From: Drosophila persimilis
Taxonomy: Eukaryota; Arthropoda; Insecta; Diptera; Drosophilidae
Direction of reading: 5' to 3'
Length of the DNA: 64,000 bases
Assembly: GCF_003286085.1 (NCBI RefSeq)
Contig: NW_020825411.1
Coordinates: forward strand, 248,001 to 312,000
How positions within the stretch are numbered: the stretch's first letter is position 1; the number at the start of each line of letters is the position of its first letter. Positions 45,525-56,219 of this stretch are shown piece after piece. Below the pieces are notes generated by a model, which searched no databases, was not told the origin of the DNA, and saw only the letters and a program-made list of their open reading frames with translations. The position numbers and the translations under genes are program-made.

Positions 45525-45881
45525 ATGGATGACGTCGAAATCATTTTTATCCATTCTCAACCGGAATCAACCATAAATCTGGACTCTCAGCCGAGCTCCG
45601 TAGACCTGTCCTTGATTTTTGGGATTAAGACCCTAACCTATCTCGAGAGCAACTTCACCTGGTTAAGTAACATTAAATGGGATGATGACGACGATGACCC
45701 AAGGAATGCAACGCCTAATAATGATAATCCATCATACATTTTCCCGGATGATGACAACATTTTCGATTTAGTAGATAATCAGGATGATGATAAAAGATCT
45801 CGACTCCAGGAACTACTTCGGGACGAAGATGATGATGACTTAATAGCTGCGGTAAAATTAGCTGAGGCGAAATTTTTATAA
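45525..45881 (+). CDS. Acidic 118-residue ORF of unknown function, copy c (intact)
   Basis: Opens MDDVEIIFIHSQPES and ends LAEAKFL, with a TATA box about 59 bp upstream. The N-terminal half is mixed (VDLSLIFGIKTLTYLESNF). The second half is strongly acidic, with a run of six D after IKW, PDDDNIF, QDDDKRSRLQELL and EDDDDLIAAVKLAEA. The last acidic-plus-helix stretch faintly recalls a ubiquitin-interacting motif but has Ala where Ser is expected. No zinc knuckle, signal peptide or membrane segment is seen. It lies opposite in strand to the C pol, 10-13 bp from its LTR. I do not recognise the family. It could be a captured host gene, a remnant of another element's gag, or a chance ORF, though the last fits poorly with copy d being just as open. 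Confidence 0.6.
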   Translation: MDDVEIIFIHSQPESTINLDSQPSSVDLSLIFGIKTLTYLESNFTWLSNIKWDDDDDDPRNATPNNDNPSYIFPDDDNIFDLVDNQDDDKRSRLQELLRDEDDDDLIAAVKLAEAKFL

Positions 45882-45891
45882 TCCGAATACA

Positions 45892-46154
45892 TGTAGTAGT
45901 TTAAGTTGCTTGATGGCAACGAGTAACATTTATTTGATAAGTATGTTGGATTTAAAATTATAACAGCTCCAAGTTTTACATTAAGTATGTTTGTGAGTAA
46001 TTATATGCGTGTACGTCTGATGCGTGGCTGAACTGACAACTGAGTGATCTCTCTCTCTTGCTATCGGCTCTCTCAGGGCCGATTACTGCTCTATCCCGAC
46101 GACACGACGAAAACACGACCGCTTCGTGTCTCTCTCTTTCCTCTGTTTCCTACA
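45892..46154 (-). repeat. 3' LTR, family C array copy 3
   Basis: 263 bp with TGTAG/CTACA ends. Confidence 0.82.
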
Positions 46155-47156
46155 TTCGGCTGTCCTGACGGACCATTCGCCTCGGATGGGTCTAGCCAAG
46201 GTTTCATATATTCTGAAACTGTAGAGGTCTTATAGGGACCCTCAGTATCCCCAATCTTCTCGACTTCGTACCTTCCATGATTCTTTACCCTAACCACCTT
46301 ATACGGCCCTAGATACTTTCCTTTTAGCTTTAATCCAGTACCATACTGAGTACACTTGATAGCTACTAGCTCATTAACCTCATTCTGTCTATCTAGTTTC
46401 CTTTTTAAGTCAAAAATTCTTCTTGTTTTCCTTCTGTAACCGTGCGATGTTTTCAACTACTTCCTTTCTAATTTTTTCGCGGTCCTTGTTCAAGTCTTTG
46501 ATCAGTGATTCTTCCAATATTTCTTTTATTTTGGGATCCATTCCTATACGCATGTCTAGCCCAGTCAATATCTTGAAAGGTGTTACCTTGGTGCTTCCCG
46601 GTTCAACACTGTTGATCATTTGCTGAACTTTTCCTAGATGCTTATACCAACTACCGGAATTACCCTGACACAATTTCGACAACATAGGCACCACTATCTT
46701 GTGCATCCTTTCGACTTGACCATTCCCACGTGGAACACCTGTGGCAATCATTAAATGCTGTATTTTCTGCCTCTCACAGTATTCACGAAACAAATTGGAC
46801 ATAAACGCTGCACCTCTATCTGTCACTATTCTGTTCGGATTACCAAAACTAGTCCCCTGAATTTCCAAACACTTAATGACCTCTTCAACGCCTTTACTAC
46901 GAGTAGAATATAACCAAACAAACTTAGAAAATCCATCAACGACAACCAGTATATAATTGTACTGTTTTCTAGTCATTTCCATTGGTCCAACGTGATCAAT
47001 GTGATCCGTTTGTAACGGCCTATCACCCTTGTTTATTGGTTGCAAATAACCCTCACGTTTTCCTGTCTTTTCATTGACAATGATACACTCGACACAACTA
47101 TTTATTACGCGCCATACTTTGTCTTTTAACTTCGGAATATAATACGACATTTCAAT
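46091..47156 (-). pseudogene. Integrase, family C copy 3 (split by B3)
   Basis: The frame 46410-47150 runs from the zinc region (CVECIIVNEKTG) through HIDHVGPMEMTRKQYNY, TDRGAAF and GNGQVERM; the C-terminal domain is in frame 46091-46456 after a shift near 46420. All catalytic residues are present. The N-terminal end lies beyond B3. Confidence 0.88.
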
Positions 47157-47161
47157 GATAT

Positions 47162-47739
47162 TGTTAATGTGTATGTGTGTGTGTGTAGGAAGCTGGGTTG
47201 CATACGGTACATAAACCGTCTACAGTTTGGTCGTCGCAACTAGAACTTGAACCAGTTGGACTGCGGAGAGGGTATCCTACGGTGCGCAAGTGAGGATCTG
47301 AAGACACAGCGACAGCCTCTGTTGATTGCGATGGAAGATGAGTGACAGGCAGCTATGGTACTGTTTCTGATACTGACTTTATTGAACAAATGCATCTCCT
47401 TATATAGCTAACAGTGGAATTCTTATTCTATGGGAAGGACCGCACAGGCTCCTTGTGAGTGTATTTTTAGATTGGGTATACTTACTCTGTGCGGGGGTTA
47501 TATTTCAGTGTATTTACTTAGGTACTTGGCAGCAATAAAGTAGATAGTTTATTGCTTGATCCCTTTTGGTGGGTTCGAGTTTACAAGTGCTATTGTCTAT
47601 TCTTAGTTGCTAATGTATTTTTCGTGTCGTCATATTCAGTTACATGAAATGACATGAACAATTTTATTTATGAGTAGTTGTGTATGAGATTGAACTGTAT
47701 ATTCCTAATATTCATTAAATACATGTCTGTGTCTGAACA
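47162..47739 (-). repeat. 3' LTR of B3
   Basis: 578 bp; on the minus strand TGTTCAGACA...CATTAACA. It has small differences from the 5' LTR, for example a shorter TG run near 47175. Confidence 0.93.
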
Positions 47740-47763
47740 TTCTCCCGGCCGTTGAACTGGTGT

Positions 47764-49482
47764 TCAACCATCGCTCAAGTCGACCGCAAACCGGCGTGCA
47801 GGGGGTATAGGGGGTGATGACATGGCTGGATCGGGATTTGATGGCCTTGGTTTCCATAGTTGATATTTCTCCCGGAAAATGAAGGCGATGATCAATAAAA
47901 TTAATATTGCTAGGGTTGCGTAAGCAGCGAGTTGATGGTGCTGCACGGTGGTGAGATGGTGTGGCAGCTCCTGATGATTGATGGTTGATAGTTGCTGGCG
48001 TAAATCATCAAGTTCTTGAAAAAAGTCTGATGTCTGGTTCTTCAGTTGCCACATTGGTGGCGAGGGTGATGTCTCCGGTGGGCTCACGTCATCAAACCGA
48101 GTGTAAGTCGATTTTACTTCGCTGATTGTGGTGCTGAAGGTGCTGATGCTTACTTCAGTATGGCGAGCAGTGCAACCAGGGGACATGGAGAGTAGACCAG
48201 TTCCTTCCAGTGTTATGGTTGACGGAACTCCGTTGCATACTGCTTGAAGTTTGGTTGTAGAATGCGTTGCGAAGATCCAATTATTTGGATGCTGAGTTTT
48301 TAGCCACACCGTGTCAGCCTTTGTGTGTGTTACCTGACACAGTGTTTCTGTTTTATTGTTAAACAGTTGAAACTCACAGCGATTGTCCACATTGAAGATC
48401 GTCTGATGGTCAAAGCAGATGAACTCCTCGTTGTGTACTTTAAGACAACGTCGGAATTCCTCTTGGGTAGTGCCCATGAACTGGTCTCGGTGGATGTTCA
48501 CCGTTATTATGGTGGTTCTGAGGTCAAATAGACTCCAGCTTGTTGAATCCCAAAACGGAATTGGGATGATGCTGAAAACTTCGAACTGAGCTGTTGAAAC
48601 CAGCGGTAGCGTCAGTTTGAAGATGACGTGTTTTGCAGTCGGGGTTCCTTCGGCTCGCATGATTCTGTATAGCTGAATCACCTCCTTCGTTGTGACCGGC
48701 AGCATTTGATCTTGTGGCAAATGATCCAGTATCTGGTCTAGTTGATCTATTAGTTGCTCGGGAGACACCAGCGTGGAGCTTATTCTCCGATGATGAATAC
48801 CGATTAGGACATCAGATATGTCGGACTGCATTCGTTGGAGAGTTGTTGTGAGCAGGGTTAATTGTGCTATTAGTCCTAAGTACGCTTGAGTCAGATGATC
48901 GCTGTGATATGACCCTCTTTCTCGGTTGATGGTAGCCATATGCTGTTCCAAAATTTTTAGGCGATTATCAGTTGTTACTTTGTCTTTTCTGACTACGTTT
49001 ATTGTCGCGTCGACAATTGATGTTTGGTTTTGGAGCAGATGTAGTAGAAAGTCTTCATTGGTTTTCACTTTCTCAATTACTTGAGTCATCTCTTCTGCGT
49101 ATTTTGCGTCAAGAACACCAAAAAGGCTGCTTGCTACGTTTCCTATGATGTCCAGCGGCGATCTGCGTTTTCGAGAGGTTTTCATTAAAACGCTTCCTGC
49201 TTGTAGCTCGTTACGCACATGTTGAAAGTGTTGAACTATGGAGTTACATGCCGGAACATTTTTTAATTCCGGGCACATGTATCGTAACTCTGAAATTTCA
49301 GCAGACATTAGTTGCATATCCTTCCAATATGGGTCCAAGTCATAGTATACGACCATGGTCCACTCAGACGTTGCTATTCTTGATGTTCCAAGTTTCTCAT
49401 AGAATATTCCAGGCTTGTTTTCGAATTGTGTCACATTTATTGACTGTGACAATGCTAATGGAAGCATGAGCAACAGCACCAC
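47764..49482 (-). CDS. Env-like protein of B3, with intact membrane anchor
   Basis: 572 codons. A hydrophobic signal-like N-terminus is followed by the SRKRRS furin-type site (near 49165), an ectodomain with several N-x-S/T sites, a C-terminal transmembrane segment (LAILILLIIAFIF near 47890) and a proline-rich cytoplasmic tail. B1 and B2 have a stop at the anchor; this copy does not. Because of a 22-bp deletion upstream it is no longer in the pol frame and starts at its own ATG (49480-49482), inside what was the signal region. Whether it is made is unknown. Confidence 0.8.
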   Translation of the reverse strand: MVLLLMLPLALSQSINVTQFENKPGIFYEKLGTSRIATSEWTMVVYYDLDPYWKDMQLMSAEISELRYMCPELKNVPACNSIVQHFQHVRNELQAGSVLMKTSRKRRSPLDIIGNVASSLFGVLDAKYAEEMTQVIEKVKTNEDFLLHLLQNQTSIVDATINVVRKDKVTTDNRLKILEQHMATINRERGSYHSDHLTQAYLGLIAQLTLLTTTLQRMQSDISDVLIGIHHRRISSTLVSPEQLIDQLDQILDHLPQDQMLPVTTKEVIQLYRIMRAEGTPTAKHVIFKLTLPLVSTAQFEVFSIIPIPFWDSTSWSLFDLRTTIITVNIHRDQFMGTTQEEFRRCLKVHNEEFICFDHQTIFNVDNRCEFQLFNNKTETLCQVTHTKADTVWLKTQHPNNWIFATHSTTKLQAVCNGVPSTITLEGTGLLSMSPGCTARHTEVSISTFSTTISEVKSTYTRFDDVSPPETSPSPPMWQLKNQTSDFFQELDDLRQQLSTINHQELPHHLTTVQHHQLAAYATLAILILLIIAFIFREKYQLWKPRPSNPDPAMSSPPIPPARRFAVDLSDG

Positions 49483-49493
49483 TAATGTTGACG

Positions 49494-51575
49494 TTAATGT
49501 AGGTGAAATTTTTGTTGTTCGCTGTGTGGGTGGCTCATCATGTTGTGGGAACGTTTGACTGCCACATCTTCTGGAAAGAGCGGCGCTAGACGAGTGATCG
49601 GGCGCTTGTATACGCCAGATGCTGTCTTAACGTCAACCACTCGTACGTGGTTGTCCTGTCCAGGATATGTCTTAATGATGCGACCCATTGGCCACTTCAT
49701 TACAGGAATGTTGTCTTCCTTAACCAAAACTAATAATCCTTCAGGTACGTTTGGTGAAGCGGTCTTCCATTTATGCCGAGCTTGCAATTCTTTGAGGTAT
49801 TCTGTAGACCATTGTTTCCAGAATGAATGCTTTAGGCGCGATACCAATTCCCAGCGCTTGACCAATGTTCTTCCTTGATGATCAGTATTGACGTCAGGAG
49901 GCGTTGTTAATGGTTCACCAATCAGGAAGTGTCCTGGGGTGAGCGCTGTTGTATCAGTGGGATCATTTGACATTGGAGTGATGGGTCGAGAATTGAGAAT
50001 TGCTTCAATTTCGATTATTACTGTGTTTAGTTCTTCAAATGTCAATGAGGCTGTGTTGGTGGTTGTTATCAACAGCTTTTTTGCTGATTTTACCGCCGCT
50101 TCCCAGAGACCGCCAAACGATGGAGCCCTGGGAGGAATGAATTTAAAATCCACTTGCTTTTTGTTGCAATGATTCGTGATCAGAGCACTTGCCTTTGAGC
50201 TGAATATAGAGTCTTCTAGTTCTTTAAGCTGATTGTTTGCACCCACAAAGTTCGTTGCATTGTCGCAATGAATAGTTTGGCACTTCCCACGTCTGCTTAA
50301 GAATCGACGCAGGGCGGCCAAGAATGCATCTGTGGTCAGGTCGCTTACCAGCTCCAGGTGTACTGCCTTTGTGGAAAAGCAGCAGAACACGGCGATGTAC
50401 GCCTTATCTGGTCTTTTGCCTCGGATCTTATGGTGGATCGAGATTGGTCCACAGTAGTCGACGCCTGCATTAAGAAACGGGCGTGCTTGTGTGACTCGTT
50501 GTGCTGGGAGATTGCCCATGATTTGGTGCATCAGCTTTGGCCTAGCTTTGGTGCATCTAACACAGCTGTGGATGATGCTTCTAGCCATTGTCTTGTCATT
50601 GATAATCCAATATTGTTGTCTTGCGATTGCCCTTAATGCTTGAGCACCACAATGCATGTTCTCCTCATGTAGCTCCCGCAAAATCATTTTGACGATTGGG
50701 TCATTGTAAGGCAGCAAGACTGGGTGTTTTGCGTTGTATGGAAGTAGAGCTTCTTCACATCTACCACCAACTCGGATGAGCTCATCGTCTCCTAGGAAGG
50801 GAGATAACGATATGATCGAGCTCTTTTTATCCACAGTCTTATATCGTTGGAACTGTTTTAGCTCTGCTGTAAACTCGACTTGTTGTATGGTACGCAGGAT
50901 TATAGTGCGGGCGTGAGTCAGTTCTTCTGCGCAGAGCTTCGTGGTGTTCGCTCTGTTGGTTTTGTAGCAGAAGCGTAACATATATGCCACAATGCGTTGC
51001 AGCTTGTGAAACGAGTTGCTATGTCTGCAAGTATATAATTCATCCCCAAGTGCGCTGGGTGTGATTGGCAAGCTTACATGTTTAGCCTTTCTCTCAAGAT
51101 TGCTGGGTTCTATGTTGGGTGCCTTCGTCCAGTTGTCTCGAGATCCGTGCAGGAATAATGGTCCATATAACCACAGATTGTGATCTGCCAGTCTGCTTGC
51201 TGCGATTCCTCTCGACAGGACATCGGCTGCGTTGTTGGCCGATGACACGTGACGCCATTGTGACTGGTTTGTTAATGCCTGGATTTTGGCTATTCGATTT
51301 GCCACAAAGGTATGGTATGTTGATGACGATGCGTTTATCCAGGATAACACAACGGTAGAATCACTCCAAAACCATCCTGAAACCGTGTTAATGTCCATGT
51401 GCAGATCCTGTCGGACTCGGTTTGTGAGCTCGGCACCGAGGACTGCAGCACAAAGTTCTAACCGTGGTAGCGATTGTTTGGCTGTCGGCGCCACACGTGA
51501 TTTCGAACAGAGCAGTCTTACTGACACTTGGTTGTTTTTGTATGTAGCGCGTACATATACAGCTGCGCCATATGC
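49494..51575 (-). pseudogene. RNase H and integrase of B3
   Basis: 677 codons open from ATG 51525-51527, the continuation after the TGA at 51576-51578. RNase H (FWSDSTVVLSW), integrase zinc region, CDNATNFVGANN and APSFGGLWEAAVK are all present, as in B1. It ends early after NMMSHPHSEQQ because of the 22-bp deletion before env. Confidence 0.9.
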
Positions 51576-52543
51576 TCATTCTGATGCATCTACAAACGTA
51601 TGGAGTTCTTGGGTAACTGAGATTTTACCATCGTAGATATGCCGGGGAATTTGCATTTTGTTCAATGTTTGTAAGTCGTCCCGGTATTCTTTCCATTCGA
51701 TTTGGTGTTGTAATGGTAATTCGTCATCCCAATCCAGTTTGAGCTCCCAAAGTTGTTGCATGAAGATTTTTGCCTTTACTACCACCGGCGCAAAGAGTCC
51801 TAGTGGGTCAAAGATTTGGGCCAGTTCGGAACATACCACCCATTTGGTGATGCGTGTAGCCTGGCTTTTCTGTGTTCGTCCACACAATGTATCCTTCTTC
51901 GGCATCCAGATGAGACCCAGAGTTTTCACGCTGTAGTGCTCTAGTGTCTCTCCTAGTTTTACATCGGTTACAATATCCTCTTTGGGGATTCCTTGGAGAA
52001 GTTGCTCATTGTTGGAGCACCACTTGCGCAATTTGAAACCGGACGGTAGCAATATCTTATTTAGTTCTTGTCGAACATGAATTGCTTCTGGAATCGTGTT
52101 TGCTCCAGTTAGACAGTCGTCAACATAGAAATCTGTTTTTAATGTTGTTGATCCTACTGGTAGTCTGTCTTTGTATTGTATTGCCAAATGATCCAGACAC
52201 TTCGTTGCTAGGAACGGAGCAGCTGTTGTTCCATATGTTACTGTTTTCAGGCGATAGTACCTGATCTCTTCGGATGGATTGTTTCTCCAGACTTATGAAT
52301 TCGAAATCGTAGCAGAATGGACATAAGTTCGCTCTGAACGGTGGGTCCAGCCTGCAGAATGTCGTTCAAGGATTTCCCGCTTGTTGACTTGCATGATGCA
52401 TCGAATACTACCCGAAGCTTTGTGGTGGTGCTCTCAGGTTTGAGTGCACAATGATGTGGAATGAAGTAGTGCCTTTTGGGAACTTTTGATGGTAGGACAA
52501 TCTTCATATGTCCTAGTCGTTCATACTCTTCCATGAAGTCCAC
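51576..52543 (-). pseudogene. RT of B3, internally deleted
   Basis: Frame 51576-52187 holds YVDDCLTG and the later RT; frame 52247-52543 holds KLRVVFDASCKS. Between them about 79 bp that B1 has at 14357-14435 are missing (junction near 52295), which removes the first catalytic region (TADIEKMYRQ) and shifts the frame. The RT is dead. It ends at the TGA shared with B1. Confidence 0.9.
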
Positions 52544-52556
52544 CGCCGCTCCAGCG

Positions 52557-54812
52557 CTAGGAATCTTTTTGTTGCGGTTTCCAAAGACTCCCCCAGGGCT
52601 GAAGGGTGTTCGGAAAATGAAGATTTTCTATAAAATGAGCTTCACACCGTGCTTCCACTGGAGTGCGTGGTTTGTCTTCCGTCTCTAGATTGTCCAGAGT
52701 CCAGAATCTTTCCATGAGCTCGTTTACTCCCGTGGCACAAATGGGTGAGGAGTTGTGGGCAGATTTGACTTTTCCTGCCACAATCCATCCCAGTTTCGTG
52801 TTTTGTAGCAACGGGCCTCCTGTCCTTAGCTGCTGTTGATTTGGTAGGAGCAGCGAGTAGTAATGCTCGGCTCCGATTAGCATGTCGATTTTGCCTGGCT
52901 TATGGAAGTTTGGATCTGCCAGTGAGATCTTGCTTGGTATGTTTAAGCTATCTGAATCGAGTGCCTGAGCTGGTTGATCAGCTATTATCTGTGGTAATAC
53001 GAAAGCTTCAATTCTTTGCGTAAAACCATTGTGAAGGGATTTCATGAGCACATTTACTCGTGCTCTGCTGGTCTTTGATTGACCTCCAATTCCTTCGATC
53101 CGTAATGTTGTGTCTTTTAGTTTGAGTGACAACATTGATGCCATTCGTTCAGAGATCAAGTTTATCTGTGATCCTGAATCTAGCAGTGCTCTGAAATTAG
53201 CAACCTGCCCGTTGTTGGCTTCTACTGCCACCTTTGCTGTGGCCAAAAGATTGTAACTATTGTTACTTGCTGCACCAACCGTCGGGCCTCTTGATTCTGT
53301 AGCTGCGCCTGATGCTGTTTCCAAATGTAGCATCGTGTTGTGCTTCCTGTCACACTTGAAGCAGTTTCGACCAGGGCATGCGTTTGTTTTGTGATTTGTT
53401 CTAAAACAATTAACGCACATTTTTTGTTTTTGTACCCAATTTAGTCGTTCTGATGGAGATTTGGAGCGAAATTCTTTGCATCCGTAGAGCCAATGGCTTG
53501 CTTTTTTGCAGAATGTGCATAAGGGTGCTCGAGTTCTCCCTGTGTTTGCTGATGCACATGTCGTGCCTTTTGGCTCTCTCCTTGATGCTGGTGGCTTCTT
53601 ACTGGTTCCTAGAACCCGAATTCTTTGCTCCAAGAACTGAAGCATCGTATCCAGCGCCTGAATGTTCTTTGAGCTTCCCAATGATTGCTCATACAAGGCT
53701 TTATTTGTTACATCCAGTTTGTTTCTGATAATGGCAATCAATATCGGATCCCATGTAGATATATTGATGCCCAATCCCTTTAGTGATGCAAGGGATTCTA
53801 TGGTTGTTATATATAATTCTTTTAATGACTTTGGATCGTCATTAATTGTTTGGTGATTGAGGAAGCGGTTCAGTACCGTGTTCGAAACATCTCTGGGATT
53901 GTTGTATGCGTCAACTAGTATTTCCCAAGCGGCTTCATAATTTTCTTCCTTTAGATCGATATGTCGAATCAATCTTTCTGCCTCGCCGGTAACGGTGGTT
54001 TTAAGATACCACATCTTTTTCACCGTAGGCATGTTGGTCTCATGCACCATGCATGAGGACAGATCGAAGAACTGGGTACATTTTAATAGATCCTCATCAA
54101 ACTTTGGGATGCTGATGCGTGGAAGATGCACGTTATCCGTGTTTGGTGTGGCTGATTTTGCCAATGCTCTTTGGACCTTACTTTCCAGTGTTAGGTAGGA
54201 TTCCATGTCATACCCTTTTTCCACTGGGTCCTCATATTCCTCATGAATTGTGAAGAGGACTTCCTGTGCTTGAGTCCATAGTGATTTTATCAAATCATTT
54301 GATGTGCGTCCATCCGCCTCTGAAAGTTGTTCCAGATTGCGTTTAACGGACTCTACTATGGCCTTTTGTCGGCGACATAGTGAAAGCAGTTTGCTGTAAT
54401 CCTTTGAGGGCTGCTGGATGAGACCGCTTTCTCTGGGATCTACTGGAGGATTCTCATGCTTTTCTTTAAAGACGATTTGACGTTCCCCACGAGCACTAGT
54501 AGTCTGTGATAGCTTATCCAGGCATTCGGTAAAGATCGTAATGTGTTGCTTACAGGTTGTACGTAAGTCTTCACGGAATTTTACGTATTCATCTGTTTTG
54601 TCTGTATCGCGAAGTTTGGAGTCGTTTTTGTTGAAGCGATTCCACGCATTTTCGAGTGCTGATATTTTGGCTTGAAAATAAAAGGCCGTTTGCTTTCGTT
54701 CTTGGGAATCTTTTTTAAAGTTCCGAATGCACCTCGATATTTCCTCACCAATCTCTTGTTGCACATCCATTGCCATTGTAGCGGCAGCTTCTGACTCCAT
54801 ATGTGTATCCAT
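52557..54812 (-). CDS. Gag-protease of B3
   Basis: 751 codons from MDTHMESEAAATM. Gag helices, then the zinc knuckles CTFCKKASHWLYGC, CVNCFRTNHKTNAC and CFKCDRKH, then the protease LLDSGSQINLIS (near 53180) and the start of the RT linker. The end (ENLHFPNT...) is out of frame because 37 bp are missing near 52625 compared with B1. Gag and protease themselves look whole. B4 encodes the same protein without any difference I can see. Confidence 0.92.
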   Translation of the reverse strand: MDTHMESEAAATMAMDVQQEIGEEISRCIRNFKKDSQERKQTAFYFQAKISALENAWNRFNKNDSKLRDTDKTDEYVKFREDLRTTCKQHITIFTECLDKLSQTTSARGERQIVFKEKHENPPVDPRESGLIQQPSKDYSKLLSLCRRQKAIVESVKRNLEQLSEADGRTSNDLIKSLWTQAQEVLFTIHEEYEDPVEKGYDMESYLTLESKVQRALAKSATPNTDNVHLPRISIPKFDEDLLKCTQFFDLSSCMVHETNMPTVKKMWYLKTTVTGEAERLIRHIDLKEENYEAAWEILVDAYNNPRDVSNTVLNRFLNHQTINDDPKSLKELYITTIESLASLKGLGINISTWDPILIAIIRNKLDVTNKALYEQSLGSSKNIQALDTMLQFLEQRIRVLGTSKKPPASRREPKGTTCASANTGRTRAPLCTFCKKASHWLYGCKEFRSKSPSERLNWVQKQKMCVNCFRTNHKTNACPGRNCFKCDRKHNTMLHLETASGAATESRGPTVGAASNNSYNLLATAKVAVEANNGQVANFRALLDSGSQINLISERMASMLSLKLKDTTLRIEGIGGQSKTSRARVNVLMKSLHNGFTQRIEAFVLPQIIADQPAQALDSDSLNIPSKISLADPNFHKPGKIDMLIGAEHYYSLLLPNQQQLRTGGPLLQNTKLGWIVAGKVKSAHNSSPICATGVNELMERFWTLDNLETEDKPRTPVEARCEAHFIENLHFPNTLQPWGSLWKPQQKDS

Positions 54813-55102
54813 TTTATCTGTTTGTACTTAGTACTTTTTGGAACGCACGAAAAAACAAAAATTGATTGCCTCGGTGGTAATCGAATTCTATAGCTGTTTT
54901 TCTGTTGGCTGATAACCTGAATATGTCAGATTTGCCAAAGTGATACTTATTGGTAGGAGATGCTACCGTAAGTGTATGGCCTGATGCCAAATTTTTATTG
55001 AAGATGTCCTGTTGACTGCTTCAATCTGATGTCCAGATCGAATCCTTTCACTGTAGCTTGTTATACAGTTTGAAAGGATGACCAAGGTCGGGGGTCACCA
55101 AA
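54813..55102 (-). other. Leader and primer site of B3
   Basis: 290 bp between gag and the 5' LTR. The candidate primer site TGGTGACCCCCGACC reads on the minus strand at 55086-55100. No ORF. Confidence 0.6.
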
Positions 55103-55692
55103 TGTTAATGTGTATGTGTGTGTGTGTGTGTGTGTGTGTAGGAAGCTGGGTTGCATACGGTACATAAACCATCTACAGTTTGGTCGTCGCAACTAGAACT
55201 TGAACCAGTTGGACTGCGGAGAGGGTATCCTACGGTGCGCAAGTGAGGATCTGAAGACACAGCGACAGCCTCTGTTGATTGCGATGGAAGATGAGTGACA
55301 GGCAGCTATGGTACTGTTTCTGATACTGACTTTATTGAACAAATGCATCTCCTTATATAGCTAACAGTGGAATTCTTATTCTATGGGAAGGACCGCACAG
55401 GCTCCTTGTGAGTGTATTTTTAGATTGGGTACACTTACTCTGTGCGGGGGTTATATTTCAGTGTATTTACTTAGGTACTTGGCAGCAATAAAGTAGATAG
55501 TTTATTGCTTGATCCCTTTTGGTGTGTTCGAGTTTACAAGTGCTATTGTCTATTCTTAGTTGCTAATGTATTTTTCGTGTCGTCATATTCAGTTACATGA
55601 AATGACATGAACAATTTTATTTATGAGTAGTTGTGTATGAGATTGAACTGTATATTCCTAATATTCATTAAATACATGTCTGTGTCTGAACA
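55103..55692 (-). repeat. 5' LTR of B3
   Basis: 590 bp with a longer TG/CA run than the 3' LTR, otherwise near-identical. GATAT follows. Confidence 0.93.
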
Positions 55693-55971
55693 GATATCTT
55701 GTGTCTTTTTAACTGAAAAATGTCCTTGCTTATGTGCTATTGATATAATCTCATTTTCCAACTGAGCTGGTACTACGATAAGCTCCTTATCCGGATCATT
55801 AAACAAAATCTGATTCTGAATATAATAATCTAATAATATAATATTCCATGTCTTCCACAATACTTTTAACAGCCTTAACCCAATCGTCGGTTAGCTGAGC
55901 TTCTTTCAAACGATGAGCTATACTTTCGGTCACCATAAAACAAGGTACACGACTCAACGCGTCAACGTGCC
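55693..55971 (-). pseudogene. Family C fragment (RNase H end and integrase start) between duplicated BEL copies
   Basis: Continues copy 3 after B3 (ISIAHKQGHFSVKKTQDI, HRLKEAQLTDDWVKAVKSIVED, DALSRVP). At about 55972 it is fused to BEL RT sequence. The same stretch recurs at 59354-59630 and there continues normally. Confidence 0.88.
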
Positions 55972-56219
55972 GCATCGAATACTACCCGAACCTTTGTGGT
56001 GGTGCTCTCAGGTTTGAGTGCACAATGATGTGGAATGAAGTAGTGCCTTTTGGGAACTTTTGATGGTAGGACAATCTTCATATGTCCTAGTCGTTCATAC
56101 TCTTCCATGAAGTCCACCGCCGCTCCAGCGCTAGGAATCTTTTTGTTGCGGTTTCCAAAGACTCCCCCAGGGCTGAAGGGTGTTCTTCCAAGTTTCTGTT
56201 GAGCTTCGCCGCTCCAGCG
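55972..56219 (-). pseudogene. RT start of B4 with local duplication
   Basis: RT-linker sequence corresponding to 52398-52560, then a repeated block (about 68 bp at 56119-56186 and again at 56208-56275) with 21 bp in between that match B1 but are missing from B3. Confidence 0.8.

Larger units (their letters stand above)
45892..47161 (-). mobile_element. Family C element, array copy 3, left part (LTR and integrase)
   Basis: Interrupted by BEL element B3, with GATAT at 47157-47161 and again at 55693. It continues at 59354-61717. It lacks the TGA in TDRG that marks copies 1 and 2, and groups with copy 4 (both have KCTQYGTG). Confidence 0.9.
47162..55692 (-). mobile_element. Roo-like BEL/Pao element B3, minus strand, with both LTRs
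   Basis: Complete insertion of 8,531 bp flanked by GATAT (47157-47161 and 55693-55697). LTRs at 47162-47739 (3') and 55103-55692 (5'). Gag, protease, RT, RNase H, integrase and env-like frames are in order. It does not contain R, so it shows the empty site of that element. Damage: 37-bp, 28-bp and 79-bp deletions in the protease-RT region, the same RNase H TGA as B1, and a 22-bp deletion between pol and env. Confidence 0.93.
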
